Source: Amoebophrya sp. A120
Taxonomy: Eukaryota > Sar > Dinophyceae > Syndiniales > Amoebophryaceae
Direction of reading: 5' to 3'
Assembly: GCA_905178155.1 (NCBI GenBank)
Contig: CAJINV010000001.1
Location: 4,240,233-4,304,232, forward strand
DNA: 64,000 nucleotides
Every line of letters starts with the position of its first letter. Within the stretch, counting starts at the first letter, position 1. This document shows, one piece after another, positions 33,801 to 45,900 of this stretch. Made by a program: the position numbers and the translations under genes. Under the pieces are notes generated by a model that was not told where the DNA came from, ran no database searches, and worked only from the letters and a program-made list of their open reading frames with translations.

Positions 33801-36800
33801 GCGAGCAAAGCTTCACCAAGTCCTGTACTTTGAGTAAATCGCTATGCTGCAGCGAGCGCGAAAAGTCGATCCCTTCCGCCTTGTACTTTTTCAGAGTCTC
33901 CGAATACAGCAGCTGTTCAGCATCGGTTGGCTGCACTTGGACCGAGTGATATTCCTGTATGTAGTATCACATTGCGGTTGCGGAAGATCGTCATGATACG
34001 ACAGGAGAATGGATGTACTAATGCTCTAGAAACACAACTCTTCCATGTAGGTTTCTTTTTGTAGTTTCAGTGCGGCGCACCTCTACAAGTACAACATCGA
34101 ACAACATCCATACTGAATCAAGTCCCAATCTGGTGTCGACTTCAGAACGACACTACGCACTTTATTCAAATCTACGTACGAAAAAAGTAGTACGAAAGCA
34201 AAGCACTTACCATTTTGATGGCCTTGACTGCAGCGCTGGTCTTATTCTGCCGCATCAGCTTCTTCACAAACTCTCGCCCATTCGCCAACAACACGGAACT
34301 CACGCAAGGCGGCCGGAAGGGCGCGTTGCGATTTCGCGGAAGACCGACGTCGTCGTTTGGGTTCTGCGGCTTCTTCTTGCCTGGCTTGATTTCAATGGGC
34401 CCCTCGGGAGCACACCACTCGCCGGAGACACCTGAGGAGGGCGAAGCAGGCTGTCAACGAATGTGACCGCTTTCGCTTGTGACTACAAGCGAGCAGCGAA
34501 AACAGCGCAGGCGAGCTGCGTCGCGGTCGTCGTAGTTCCAAAAAACACACATACCAAAAGCAAGACAGTAAAACTTAGCACCTCCCGCCATCACGTCCAC
34601 GCTGAACAGTCCCGCCAGAGTTTTCACACTTTGAAAACTTTCCACGTACGGCGTCCCGGTCAGTCCCCATTTGAAGTGGGCCCGTAATGCCATGAGAGTA
34701 GCGGTCCTGCCTTTGAAGGTCTCGGCCTCGTGTATCTCGTCGTAGATAATTCTCTGGAAGAAGCACTGTCAATGTTGTGTTGCATTTGTGTCTACTCGAT
34801 TGTCCATCGAAACAGGAACAGTTAGTTTTCATTTTGTGTATCAATACCACATCAAAAAAACACGAAGTCGCAGCAAGTTGCGGCTCTCTGGAAGGCGTAA
34901 TGCAAAAAGCATGACGCTTCTACCTGTTCCAGGAGCGGAAAGACGACGTCCATGGAAGTGTGTTTCTTGTTTCTCAGCGCCGTGGCGTGGCAGTTCTCTT
35001 TTATTTCCTTTGCCGTCAGTGCGGTCGACTCCTTGAAAATGGTGCTGTTCGTGTATCGCTGCCTCGTGGCCTGGTCCGCGGTGTCCCACTCCTCGATGAA
35101 AGTCTTTGTGACACGCTTCAACGCTTGGTGCGAGTATGCTTTCTGCGCGCCTATCTTGTCCGCGTGCTCGTCTTTGTCGTCCAGCTGCAACCAGTCGCCG
35201 GCGCGCTTCCCGAACTTCTCGGAGTACAAGAGCTGGTAGGTGCACACGATCAGGTCGAATTCTTTCAGCTCTGCGGGGCTCATCCCAGAGAGGTGTCCGG
35301 CGTGTTTTATCAGGTAGGTTCTCAGCTTGTACTGGGAGGCAAACTTTTGCACTTCGTCCGCCCACTGGTTGATCAAACGACTGGGGACGAGGATCAATGT
35401 CGTTTTTGGCAAATTGAAGTAGTACGGCACGTCTTTGTCCGGAATAGTTGGAAGCGCCTTCTTGTTGGCATCAAAGTAATCTTTCTGCGCAGCCATCAAC
35501 CCGATGGTAGTAACTGTTTTTCCTTCTCCCGGTCGGTCTGCAAGAATGCCGCCATGCACCTGTACGTAGAAGTTGTATGTTTGAAGTCGTGTGTAAGTAG
35601 GTCAGTTTTAGAGTTTTTGCGCTGCGTTTCGTGCAAGCACACGCACATCACCAAAAAAGAAAAATGCATCTGTACCGCAAAGTTGTAGCTAGCCTCGAGC
35701 TCTAACCCCCACGGAGCTTTTTGGATTGTATTGCCGATGGGATTTGTCGATATATTCAGAAAAAACCCCGAGTCGTCTTCGGACGACAGTTGCTTTTGTT
35801 CTACGAATTTCTTCTGCTTTACCGTGACCGTTTCTGGCACTCTTTCGCGTTTGAGCATCCAGGAAATCGCCTGCAGTTGTTCCTTCCGCAACTGGAGTTC
35901 TTTGCTTTTTGTCCACTTTTTGGGCTTCGGTGCTTCCTCGTCCCTCTTATTGCTTGGAATCTTAAAGCCGGTGTCTAGTGCTCTTTCCTCCGCTTCCCCG
36001 TCCCCTTCGTCCTCCACCGAATTGTTGCTGGGCGGCTCAAAGTACTGGGTTTTCAAAAACTGATTCGAGAACTCCTTCCTGTTGCTGTAGTACGTACCAG
36101 CTTCCTTGGGAATTTCCGCAAGAAGAGAGACGGTTTTGTCGACATACGTCTGGAAGTTTCCGAAAACTTGCTCCTGAAGTTCCGCAAAAACCGTGTTGAC
36201 ACTGCTTTTCTTCAGGTAGACTTCTTCACTGCGGTATTCGGCATCTTGTTTTATCACCACCTGCATTTCGAGTGTTCCTTCGGGTGTACTGATCTCGTTA
36301 TGAAATGCTTTCGCCGTTTTCCAGGACTTCTTCTCACTTTGCCCTTCCGCGAAGCAGAACTGTGGTAGAAGCGGTTCCTTTTTCTGTGCCTTCTCGGTGA
36401 TGTGCGAGAAATAAGAAGACGACGATGCAACTTTAGTCCGGTAGCACAGCTTCGGCGAAGGCGGAGAGTCGTCCGAGCTGGAGTCACTGGTGCTTGTCTC
36501 CTCATCTTGCCCGCTGACTTTATCGAGATTCGGGCGACCGTGCTGCAGGTAACATCGAAACCGTTCCAGTTTGGTCTTTATTGAAGCAGGGACGTCTGTG
36601 AAGTCGGCATCTGCGAGCTCCCGCAAATACGGCCGGATGCTGCTTGTGGTCTTCAGGACATACTCCTCGTTCTTTGCGTTTTTCCGGAGATGTTTGTATT
36701 TCAAATAAAAGATTCGCGTACCGTACTCCTTGGAAACCTCCCCAGTATTTTCAACGGGTTCTTCTTCATCCTCAGCGCAGTCTTCAGGTTTTTTCTTCGA

Positions 36801-36992
36801 TTTCTTGGGTTGTGTCTTGCTGTTCTTGCGGTCTGCGTCTTCTTCTACTGGTTCGAATTCTCCGTCATAGAAACGCTGCACTACTGCTCCCCTGATACTG
36901 CATCGAATCTCCTTTGGAAGTCGGCCGTCCTCGCGCTTCTCGCGCTCTTTCACGAAGAGGCCCGGATTCGCTAGAAATTGCGAGATACTCAT
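30862..36992 (-). CDS. SNF2-family helicase with inserted RING finger (Rad5/HLTF/SHPRH type)
   Basis: Eight exons, about 36992-35676, 35559-34924, 34753-34582, 34431-34211, 33954-32038, 31845-31762, 31506-31272 and 31128-30862. Motif I is GGILADRPGEGKT at the start of exon 2; motif II DEIHEAE is in exon 3 with WGLTGTP close by. A C3HC4-like RING lies near the end of exon 5 (CPACVHCEEA, VMQCGHVICKNCA, KCDECGRNV). The C-terminal helicase half spans exons 6-8, with AIVYCQWPDL and QAIGRIRRYGQKRTCHIYRF. A RING between the two helicase lobes marks the group that works in post-replication repair as an E3 ligase and DNA translocase. Six introns read GT-AG; intron 6 is an introner. MSISQFLANPG is taken as the start. 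The acidic tail is low-complexity. Confidence 0.9.
31514..31761. mobile_element. Introner element, family A (copy 2)
   Basis: About 248 bp flanked by the 7-bp duplication tcgcgga, the longest in the window. Ends are tggattgcaaaagtggccgg and inverted cagacacttttgcatctgata. The body, with ccatgaggtctggtatg and gcatgagaaactgcctctcg, is closely similar to the copy at 38655-38916, so they look recent. Removal joins CNTLR to DIKQRE in frame. Confidence 0.95.
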
Positions 36993-37753
36993 CTTCTCCG
37001 TGACGGCTGTGCAGACTTTAATTTCATCGAAAAATACGGCACGACCAATCCGCAATCGTACTCTGAGAAATGTGCGACGCCTGAATCTAACGACACAACA
37101 TGAGCTTCGACGCCTTGCTCTCACTCTCACAATCTGACGGAGCGAAATTTTTCAAGAAAAAGAAAAAAGGTACCGAAACTGAATGCGGAGACGAAAAAAA
37201 CTGTCATACCATAGATCAGCTAGTTTTGACGATATCGAGAAACACTTCCTCATCACCTCCCCACTCTTTTCACCCATTCGATGTCGAACCCAACTCGGTC
37301 TTGGACTCTGAACCAAAGCGAAGAAAAAATGACTCACGTGCCGGCTTTCTATTGATGCTTCAAGAATGCACCATCCACGACTAAAAACAAGCAGGAATAC
37401 TTCGGGTCAGAGACTGAGTAAACGAAGTCGTGTAACGTCGACAAAGGGGAGAAAAAGCAAAACAATGATCGTATAGATCAATTTCTTTGTTTTCATATGA
37501 CACGAGCATCAAATTTAAATTCAAGGGCAAGGCGTCGAACCACTCCCACTGAAAAGCACATCCATATCATAGCCATACCTATTGTTTCTCAGACCTCCGC
37601 GAGGAGGTTTACTGACATGGAATCAATCACGAAGATATCGATGTTGGAACTTCGCTGTTTTCCTTGTACCGCAGCTTTGTTTTAGCAAGCACGACTACTC
37701 AAAGGGTGGCATGATCTTTGGTGCTTTCTTGATAAAGGAAAGATAAAAAGGAC
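36993..37753. other. Intergenic, no gene seen
   Basis: About 760 bp between the SF1 and SNF2 helicase genes. A plus-strand frame at 37100-37384 has no recognisable features and overlaps the SNF2 5' leader; not called. Confidence 0.45.
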
Positions 37754-40477
37754 TCACAGCTTTCTTCTCTTCGCGTCAGGCTCCAACTCTTGCTGGACAG
37801 CAACTCCCGGCGGTAGCAACCCGATTTCCGCCATGCCCCGCTTCGCATCCTCCATGTTGGAGCAGGAAAAAACTTTCGCACTCCCGGATTTCTCCAACAT
37901 CTTCACGATCGGGTTCCAACACGACGCGTTCCGATCGTCCTTGATTCCCCCCAGCTCCGACAATTTCCCAACCAAAAACAGCACACTCTTGCACCGACTC
38001 ATCGCGACGTTGATGAAGTGCGGGTCGCAGGCGCGCTTGGTCTGCTGCGTGCTGTCCTGCCTTGCACGCTGCATTCCCGTGACGGTGTTGATGATCACGA
38101 CCTGTCGCTCCGAACCCTGAAATTTATCCACCGTGTCGATATTCCTGACCGCGGCCGTTTTTTCGTCGATTTCCGTATCCATCAAGGTGTCCATGTCCAT
38201 GTTCTCCCACTTGGCCCACTCCGTTTCGGGAATGCCGGCGAGCACCGTGCGGAGCCGGTTCTTGTGGCGGTTGTAGGGGGAGAGCACGCAAATGTCTTTT
38301 GTCGTGAGCGGGAGCTGACAACTTCCATCGTCGAAATAGGGCTTTTGCAACAACCCCTTGTAGATAAAACTGGTGATTTCCGCCTCCTGGAAATTTTCCA
38401 GCGACCGCTGTGCCATGTTGAAATCCGCAGCGCCGAAATTCAAGTCGAAAGCCACAACCGTCGGCTTTGTTTGCGCGAAAAGTTGCTGATAACCCGACTC
38501 CTTCGTGAAAAACTTGTCGCGGATGTTCGGCCCGTCGAGTAATTTGTTGTCGTAAAAATTCTGACTGACCACTTCCCGCACCGCCGGCGGCATGCGGTGC
38601 TGCTCCTCCAGCATCACAAAGTCCACGGCTTTTCTTGAAGAAGATGATGTTCCATATCAACTGTAAAAGTGTCTGGGTCTGGAAGAATGCGCGATTTGTC
38701 ATGCAGGTTTTCCATGACCCATGAGGTCTGGTATGAAGGACATAGCACGACAGATTCTGTGAGAGTTCTATCATGCCTATCCTGCATGAGAAACTGCCTC
38801 TCGATTAGGTCAAAAGTGGACAGCTTTTGCTAATCATGCAACACACATTCTTACATGATTCCGATTTAGCATGACAAGTTGCTCTGTTCCAGACCCAGAC
38901 ACTTTTACATTTGATATTCCATCCTTGGGTGCAACTTGCTCCTCCGTTGCCGACTTCGAATTGCTCTTGCTCGGACTGGCAATCAAGCGCTCCATCGTGG
39001 AAACGCCGTACCCCTGCTCCCGGATCCCCTCGGACACGTAGGGTTGCAATTGCTTGTGGTCGCCGACGAGAATGGCTTTCTGCAGTGTGGGGATTTTCTG
39101 GCTCAAGATGAACAGCTTCAAATCCTCCACCTGTCCCGCTTCGTCGAGAATCAAGGTGTCGAACTTCGCCTGCACAAATTCGTCGGGCTTGGTGCTCGCG
39201 TGATGTAACGTGGTGAACACGACGGACTTCGCGCCCGACGAAATTTCAGCCAAGAAACCAGCTCGGAACCACCCGGCTTGCAGGACTTTCTTCGAACATT
39301 TCTTCTCGTACCCGGCCCGAATGCAGTGCTGCTTCGCCGATTTGTAGTCGAGCATCGGTCGATCCTCGTCCTCCACCACTTTTTCCGCAATTGCGTCCAC
39401 GGCCACGTTACTGTTGCACAACACAAGCACCCGCCCGCCGCGTGCGATGACCTGGGGTAGAATCCCGCGAGCGATCAGGTGCGATTTACCCGTACCTCGA
39501 ATGTTGAGGAAATGGAAATGGTAGAGGTTCAGGGATGGTTTGCACTTTGGTCAGGACTTTTGCAACTGTGCGTGACGCTTACACAGAATGATTTTTACAA
39601 AACTTTTGCGTGTAAGCGACACAGTAGTCATGAACTCGCCATCTAATTCAAAAATCCGAATCACTCTATTACCGGGCGGTCCCTGCACAATCACCGGCCC
39701 ATTCGGCGTCAACGCTTCCAGTGCGAGCGCCCGACACTGCTGTGGATTGAACAAGCACTGCGTCGAGGTTTTCCCCGCGACCCATTTATCCAGCGCTTTC
39801 GTATCGAAACTCGTCAAATTTTGCCCGAAGAACAGCGACGCGCACAGCGGTGTCGGAGCAGTGCGGCGCAACCCCTGCAGCGATGCGGCGGGTCCCGTGA
39901 CCATGAAGCTGAAGTTGCGCAGTTTTCGAAAATACGTAAACTGGTTGCTTGTCATCGCCGCCTTCAGCTTTTCCAGCACATCCGGCCGCGCCCGCACGAC
40001 TAGTCCCTCTTTTTGGTTCATGGCTTCGCAAAAAACCAACCCGATATTCGTCACTTTCTCGTCCCCGAAGACCTTTTGGCACTGCGCCAACAGCATGAAC
40101 TTGTTGTAGACGGATTTCAGCGCGTCCGCGGGGTATTTCGCCGGCAGAGGCGTCATGAACATCTTGGACGTCTCCGCCGCGTCCGCGACTATCCTGCAGT
40201 TCAACGTACTCACGCCGGCGTACCGCAAGTGCAGCATGTCGTCGCGGGGCGGCCGGCTCCCGCTGGTCCTCGTCGCGTCCTGAATCTCCTCGCGAAAGGA
40301 CTCCAAGATCCCGGCCAGTTGGGCGTCGATGAAGTGCGACGGGTCGCTGAAGGCATGCGGCGGGGCGGGCGGTAGGGCGTAGGGCTGAGTGTAGTTGTCG
40401 AGGTCCGTGTTTTTCACCGTGTAGTCAGTCACAGTGACGCTGTCGGGCAGCGGGAACCCTGGAAATTGGCGGCGCAT
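37754..40477 (-). CDS. UPF1-like superfamily 1 helicase, three exons
   Basis: Exon 1 (40477-39673) is an N-terminal region with LTPNGPVIVQGPPG at its end. Exon 2 (39495 to about 38917) completes the Walker A as GPPGTGKSHL and carries NSNVAVDAIA, motif II LILDEAGQVED and motif III VGDHKQLQP. Exon 3 (about 38654-37754) has motif IV EEQHRMPP, VDKFQGSERQVVIINT and motif VI NVAMSRCKSVLFLVG. This is the order of the UPF1/IGHMBP2/senataxin group, acting on RNA or RNA-DNA hybrids; the UPF1 Cys/His domain is not visible. A basic KRRKL at the C-terminus may be a nuclear signal. Intron 1 is GT-AG and splits the Walker A; intron 2 is a family A introner. MRRQFPGFPL is the likely start. Confidence 0.9.
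38655..38916. mobile_element. Introner element, family A (copy 3)
   Basis: About 262 bp flanked by the 5-bp duplication ttcca. Ends tatcaactgtaaaagtgtct and inverted agacacttttacatttgata, followed inward by gggtctggaa and ttccagaccc. Removal joins APKDG to TSSSSRKAVDF in frame, linking helicase motifs III and IV. The interior matches the copy at 31514-31761 along most of its length. Confidence 0.95.
39496..39672 (-). other. Canonical GT-AG intron inside the Walker A motif
   Basis: Starts GTAATAGAGT and ends ATTCGAG on the minus strand, phase 1. It splits the last glycine codon of GPPG, so the ATP-binding loop exists only after splicing. Confidence 0.85.
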
Positions 40478-41559
40478 GATTGTTTTTTTGTTCGTGTTTT
40501 TTGATCGCGTGATGCTAGTGGAATGCGGTGGTGCTTGATCAGACCTCAATCTAGAACGACCAAGACCAAGAAGAAGGGGCTCGATACTAATATGGGGGAA
40601 ACGATTTCTAAGCACGAATTTTTCTTTCTGAAGCGTTGTTTGCGGTGAAGAAAGTGCTTTAGCTCACATATCGGTAAAACAGCTTTGCGGTCGCCGACGT
40701 GATCTACAGCAAGAGCGAATCTGACACTTTTGCTTTCGGATCACCCTTGCATGACTCTCAGGTCACGGGAAAACCTATCCTATCGATCTTTTTTGACGGG
40801 GGAAGCAAAATGATCTGACCTTGGATACCAACATCGTCGAATTGTGTTTCGCATGGTGTTCGTCAGCATCTTCCTCCGGCGATCATGATCATGAAAACTG
40901 AATCTACAGCACCTTTCAGCTTCGGCACGACTCGCTTACGCAAACACGCTGGAAGAGACCGCACATCCGTGGTCGAGTGGGCACCATCAGTACCAAGTGG
41001 ATTAAAAACTTTTCCAACTTTCATCTCTGTGCGTATTTATGAACCTCGTCCAACTTCCTCAATCTACAAGGAGACCTTTTATCTCCGTAGAAGTAGATGA
41101 CTTTGCTCTAGTTACAGCATGCTCATCTTTGTTTCACCTTACAGGTGCGCTGGCGTAGACTGTAAAACCAGGTTTCGATAATCGCGTCAGAGCGAACTTT
41201 CGAGCAGCGCGATTTTTCTGTGGAAATGAATTACCTATGACAGTGACAACGAAGCAGTTGTGCTTGTGCTTGTAGTTTAGTTGTTTGGAAAATAGTCAGC
41301 AAGTGTAAACAAGATAAGCTGGTAAGCAGCATCTAGTTGCCCGTCGGACGGTGGTTGTGCATGATGCAATTCAACTAAACTTCTTCGAAAAGCACTCGCA
41401 CCACGCGCTCTTTGCCTTCTTCTTCGTGAAGCCAGCATCTCGTGTGATCGGGGTAGGGTAGGCGGATGCTGTTTTGATGAAAACAAGGCGCTTTAGTTTT
41501 TCTATCGGCTGACACAATTGCAACTTGAATCTTGTTCCGATTCAGCAAAGAAAGTCACA
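40478..41559. other. Intergenic, no gene seen
   Basis: About 1.1 kb between the small PGGF gene and the SF1 helicase. Short frames only; no repeat recognised. Confidence 0.5.
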
Positions 41560-42213
41560 CTCTATGTTGAAATAGGAATGGTTTTATGAATACGGTATCC
41601 CGATGGCGTCTGCGCTGCTGGTGCGTCGTAGTTCGAATATTCTGGTGCGAAGTGAAATCCTCCGGGAATCCCGATTTGGAGCGGTTGTGTGTTGAACCCT
41701 GATATTTTTCAAGCAACGAACCTCACATATACCGCACAAACAGCCAAATAAAGGAGAATCGGCCTCACAAGCGCTACGCCAACTAGAACTTGTTCTTCGT
41801 TCTGCGCAGAGAAGCAAAATGAAAATAGATCTCTATACCGCCCGGTGCCTGCCCGAGCTGCAAGTACCCATCACCCCCGAGCGGTGGACCGACGAAGGAT
41901 TGACCTGCATATGTGTAGAGTGTTGGAATCGCTTTTGTGATCATGTAATTCCTACTTACAGCTTTTCTGCCGTGGCAGCAGGTGCAGGGCCAGGGTTTTT
42001 CGTCACCTACTAATAATCATTCCAAATAAAGCAAAACAAATTCAAATTCCTACCTGGGATCTGAATTGTCCCTGGTGGGTGGAAGACTCCGGCTGGCACG
42101 TTGTACCCATCCTGCGTTACGAACGCGCCGTAGTACTGTCCCTGCATCTGCTGGGTCTCTTCATACTGGACCTGCTGCTGCTGCTGCGGCTGCACGGGCT
42201 GCTGCTCTGCCAT
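41560..42213 (-). CDS. Small PGGF-repeat protein, three exons
   Basis: About 120 residues after splicing. Exon 1 (42213 to about 42054) encodes a Gln-rich start (MAEQQPVQPQQQQQ) and VFHPPGTIQIPG. Exon 2 (about 41909-41844) encodes QSFVGPPLGGDGYLQLG. Exon 3 (about 41702-41562) encodes FNTQPLQIGIPGGFHFAPEY and ends IPIST. Both introns are GT-AG with donors GTAGGAA and GTATAGA, phase 1, and the frame runs through. The motif set (IQIPG, APGGF, IGIPGGF) resembles the larger gene at 24107-23559. No known family; likely a small cytoskeletal, pellicle or secreted scaffold protein, which is speculation. Confidence 0.7.
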
Positions 42214-42968
42214 CTTGTCGTGTAGTGCGTGCTTATGAGTTGTAACTGTAACGTAACTAAGCTATATATGGAAAAAAGTATCTATGGGAAAATGATTGTC
42301 GACTGCTGAAAATTCTTGTGCGGCTTTGCCACCCAGCTGGATAAAGGTGCAATCAAATACAAATTCATGTTGCCCATTGCAAGAATTACTAAACGGGCTT
42401 CTCTTTTGGCTTTGACCAAGCGAGCTACTGCTACTCCTACTGCTTGCAGAGGATACAAGAAAACCACACAGGAACTAAAGTAAGACAACACAAAGACAGA
42501 CTCAACAACCACCAGAGTTACATACACGTTTTGTACTGGTGAGAGCAAGTTTGGATTCCACACTCACTCGTTGTTAGGATGACTAAACAATTTTCTGGGT
42601 GTCACACATGAAACTACATGCAGGGACATTAGTGCTTCTTGCACGTAGCTCTCAACACACAAAGAAACACTTTGATGGCTCTGCTGAGCAAAAATCCCGG
42701 GGACAAATAACACGCCGTTGGAACAAACGAACCTTAGTTTCGTACAAAACTACAGGGACAAGCGGTTGGAGGAATCCGAACGCTTGTGCCATTTCCTGAC
42801 ACTTTTTTCACGTGTTGTGGAAACGATATTTGTATGCTCTGAGTATGCGACCTGAATGGGCTACGCCTGTGCAAAATTCAGAACAGTTTGACACGGAAAA
42901 GAGAAACGGCAAAATTCGTTTGAATCACTACGCAAGCGACACTTTGTACTCGTCACGGCCCTGTTCTC
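42214..42968. other. Intergenic, no gene seen
   Basis: About 750 bp spacer downstream of the giant membrane-protein gene. No supported gene or repeat. Confidence 0.5.
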
Positions 42969-45900
42969 CTATAGCCTCCCCTCTGGGCCGGCATCCACGT
43001 TTTCCGCGAGTCCCAAACTCGCAACCAAATGTTCTACCGTCCAGCCAACCGCGGGAGCAATGAACGCGCACCAGAGACCGAGAAACACAAAATTGCCAAA
43101 CAGCGGCTCCGGAGCGACTACCGACGCGTAGAGGTAGAAGACGGGAAAGGAAAAAAGCGCGGCAGCCGGCCTGGGGTCGTTGAAAAACGCGTCGGTTGAC
43201 AGGGAAAAGATTTTTTCTTTCAAACTTCTACCTCTTATCTTCCCCGTCGTCGAGTCGTCCACAATACGACCAGCTGCAGCTACTGCTATTTCTTCGTCGC
43301 TCTCCTCCGATGGAGTAGCAGACGACGCTGGCCAGCAAATTGGAAACAACGCTACTAACAGGCTGAAGGTCCCAAGAGTGTAGAGCAAACAGCCGGCTCC
43401 CTGTGACGCAGTGCCGCAAAAGAGGAGGAAAACCCCCAGTAGAATGAACCGTCCGGGTGGATAATCCTGTCGTACGATGTTCCGCGCCACCGACGCTGCC
43501 GCCGTCATGCAGGGGAGCAGGGAATAGCAGCACAGGGCGGCGACTTCGGGTGAAGAAGTAGAGGATGACGACGCGGCCCCAACCTCTCCGATACCGAGGA
43601 GTGGCATGAAGAGCAACACCGACACCAAAAAGCGCCACCAGTCCGGAAATGCGGTTAATGAGCACAGAATCCACCCTAAGTACAGCAGAATCGGAACCAT
43701 GTAAACCGCGACCGGAAGCAAACCCTGGCCGAGAAAAACGACGACGAAAAGCAAAACGACATGCACGGTCGGGTTGAAGTTGCGGTACAGGTAGTGCGAG
43801 CGCCAGAGCAACCCGCTGCCGAAGCCCAGGGTCGAGCACGCGATTGAAACCAGACCCGGCGGGAGGGCTGGAGCCGCCGTGTCAGCCGTAGAAGTAGTGC
43901 CTGCGCTGTAGCAAGCGAGCAATAACGGATACACACCGAAATAGAGCGACAGGGAGAGAACGCTCTTCTGATTCACCTCCTTTAACGGGTTCAGGTAGGA
44001 CGCCTCCTCGAGCTGCTTCCTGGTCCACTCGGTATATTGGAGATGCTTCTTCTCCAGCGTGGCCACGGGCTGCGGAACTTGGTGCGAGAGTATTTTCCTT
44101 GTTTGCTGGTTGACGTAAAAATTTGCAGTTGCGACATCGAGGACTACTGCAGAGGATGTGGGCAGCAGACCGCTAGGACCACGACTGCCCGTGGCGTGCA
44201 CAGGAGATGAATCTCGTCCCTCGACCTGCTTCTGCTGCTCAACGCCGGACTTATTGTTCATTTCCACCCGTCCCTCTGGCATCGTTCTCCACTCCACTAC
44301 TGACTTTGCGAAGGCCGGGACTTGCTGCAACACCGACTGGTCGCTGTACACGAGCAAGCGGCTCTTCTCAACAACAAACACCGCGTTCGCATTGCCGTGG
44401 TCCGCCTGCAACTGGGTGACGTCAAGGGGCAACCCGGACGGCGTCAGCAGTACGCACGGGGTGGTGGTGGTGGTGGACGAGATTGAATTTGTTGCGTCCT
44501 CTGCCGAAAGCGAGCTCTTCGATGGTTGCGAACTGCTATTTGGTGTCGTTGCGCTGTACCCTTGATCCAAGCTGACAAGCTTTCTCGGCTGCTGCTGTGC
44601 TGCTCTCCGCGCAAAATCGTCGTGAGTATGTTTCGTATCCTGCTGGTGGTCGAAGGTGGAGGCGGGAAAAGACAGCCCTTTCGGGGCGGTCCAGTGAAAC
44701 TCCACGCTTTCCGTTGGAGAGGCTGAAGCAGAGATGCGCACGAAGCCAGACAAAGCAACTTTGTCGTAGGACAAGTTGCCCGTTCGATAGGGAAACAGTC
44801 TAGAGCTCGAAGCGTCGTTGCTCCAGAGAGAAGACGATGATGAAGTCGACATTTCGTCCGGTATCGGCACTCCCAAGGACGTCGACTCTTTGTCGTTCGC
44901 ATTCGCTTTCTTCATCATCAAACTGGAAGTAGAAGATGAAGGAGGAAGTATTTCTCGATGCAGAAGCGAGGCGGCCGGGAGCGATCCCCACAGTGTGTGC
45001 AGACGTGTCTTGGGTTCTTTACCTTCCTCGTCCGAAGATCCAGTGAGCAAATGGAAGACTCTGCATCTCTCTTCGCAAACTGGCTCTCCTTGGCCCTGGA
45101 AGACGAAGAGGTTCTCGATTGGCAGCTGCGCGAGCAAATCCAAATCGTCTTCGAACACTCCGGTCGGGACGATGAGAAACTTGTTACTCAGCCCGCTTCC
45201 TTCTCGCTGGAGTTCCTGACGGAGCAGCTCGATGTTGCTGGCGATACTGAGATCGACGAACGTCAGGTCCATGTCGTGTTGCAGGGCGTAGATCATTGGG
45301 AGATGCCAGGCTGCGTCGAAAGATTGGCAAACGATAACGCTTTGCCTAATGTTGCCCTGTGGTTCTGAATCTGATTTTTCACTTGCGGACGATCTCAATA
45401 GCTCTTTGAACCACTGGAGCCGCGAACTGGTTTCTGCTTTCGATACCTCTCTTTCGAGAAGATCCTTCGTGCGGCTGGTGTCGCGAAGCGAGTTGGAGTT
45501 GCAGAACTTGAACAGACTACTTCCAGTCTTGCTCTGCAAATTTCGCCGCGTGCGCGCGCTCGAGCTCGTGCCGTGCGTAAGTACATTGCAGTCGAAGTTC
45601 GCCACATCGATCACTGCTCCTTCAAAAGCAGCGCCGATCCGCAGAAATCGTTGCCCGTTCGCACCGGCGGAAGTTGTCGTCTCCAGCTCGTCGTCGATAT
45701 TAATGGAAGAGGACGTCTCATTCTCCGCGACGAGAAAGCACTTCGAGTTCAGAAGGACCGCATCCGCACTTCTCACGCTTTCTTCATACGTCGCCGCGGC
45801 GCCGGCGCGCCATATTCCGATTAGACACGCGAAATGCAGTGCCGGGTCCTGTGCCACCTCGGGCGTGATTCCTACTGTTTGCCGACTGGTGAGAGGGTCG

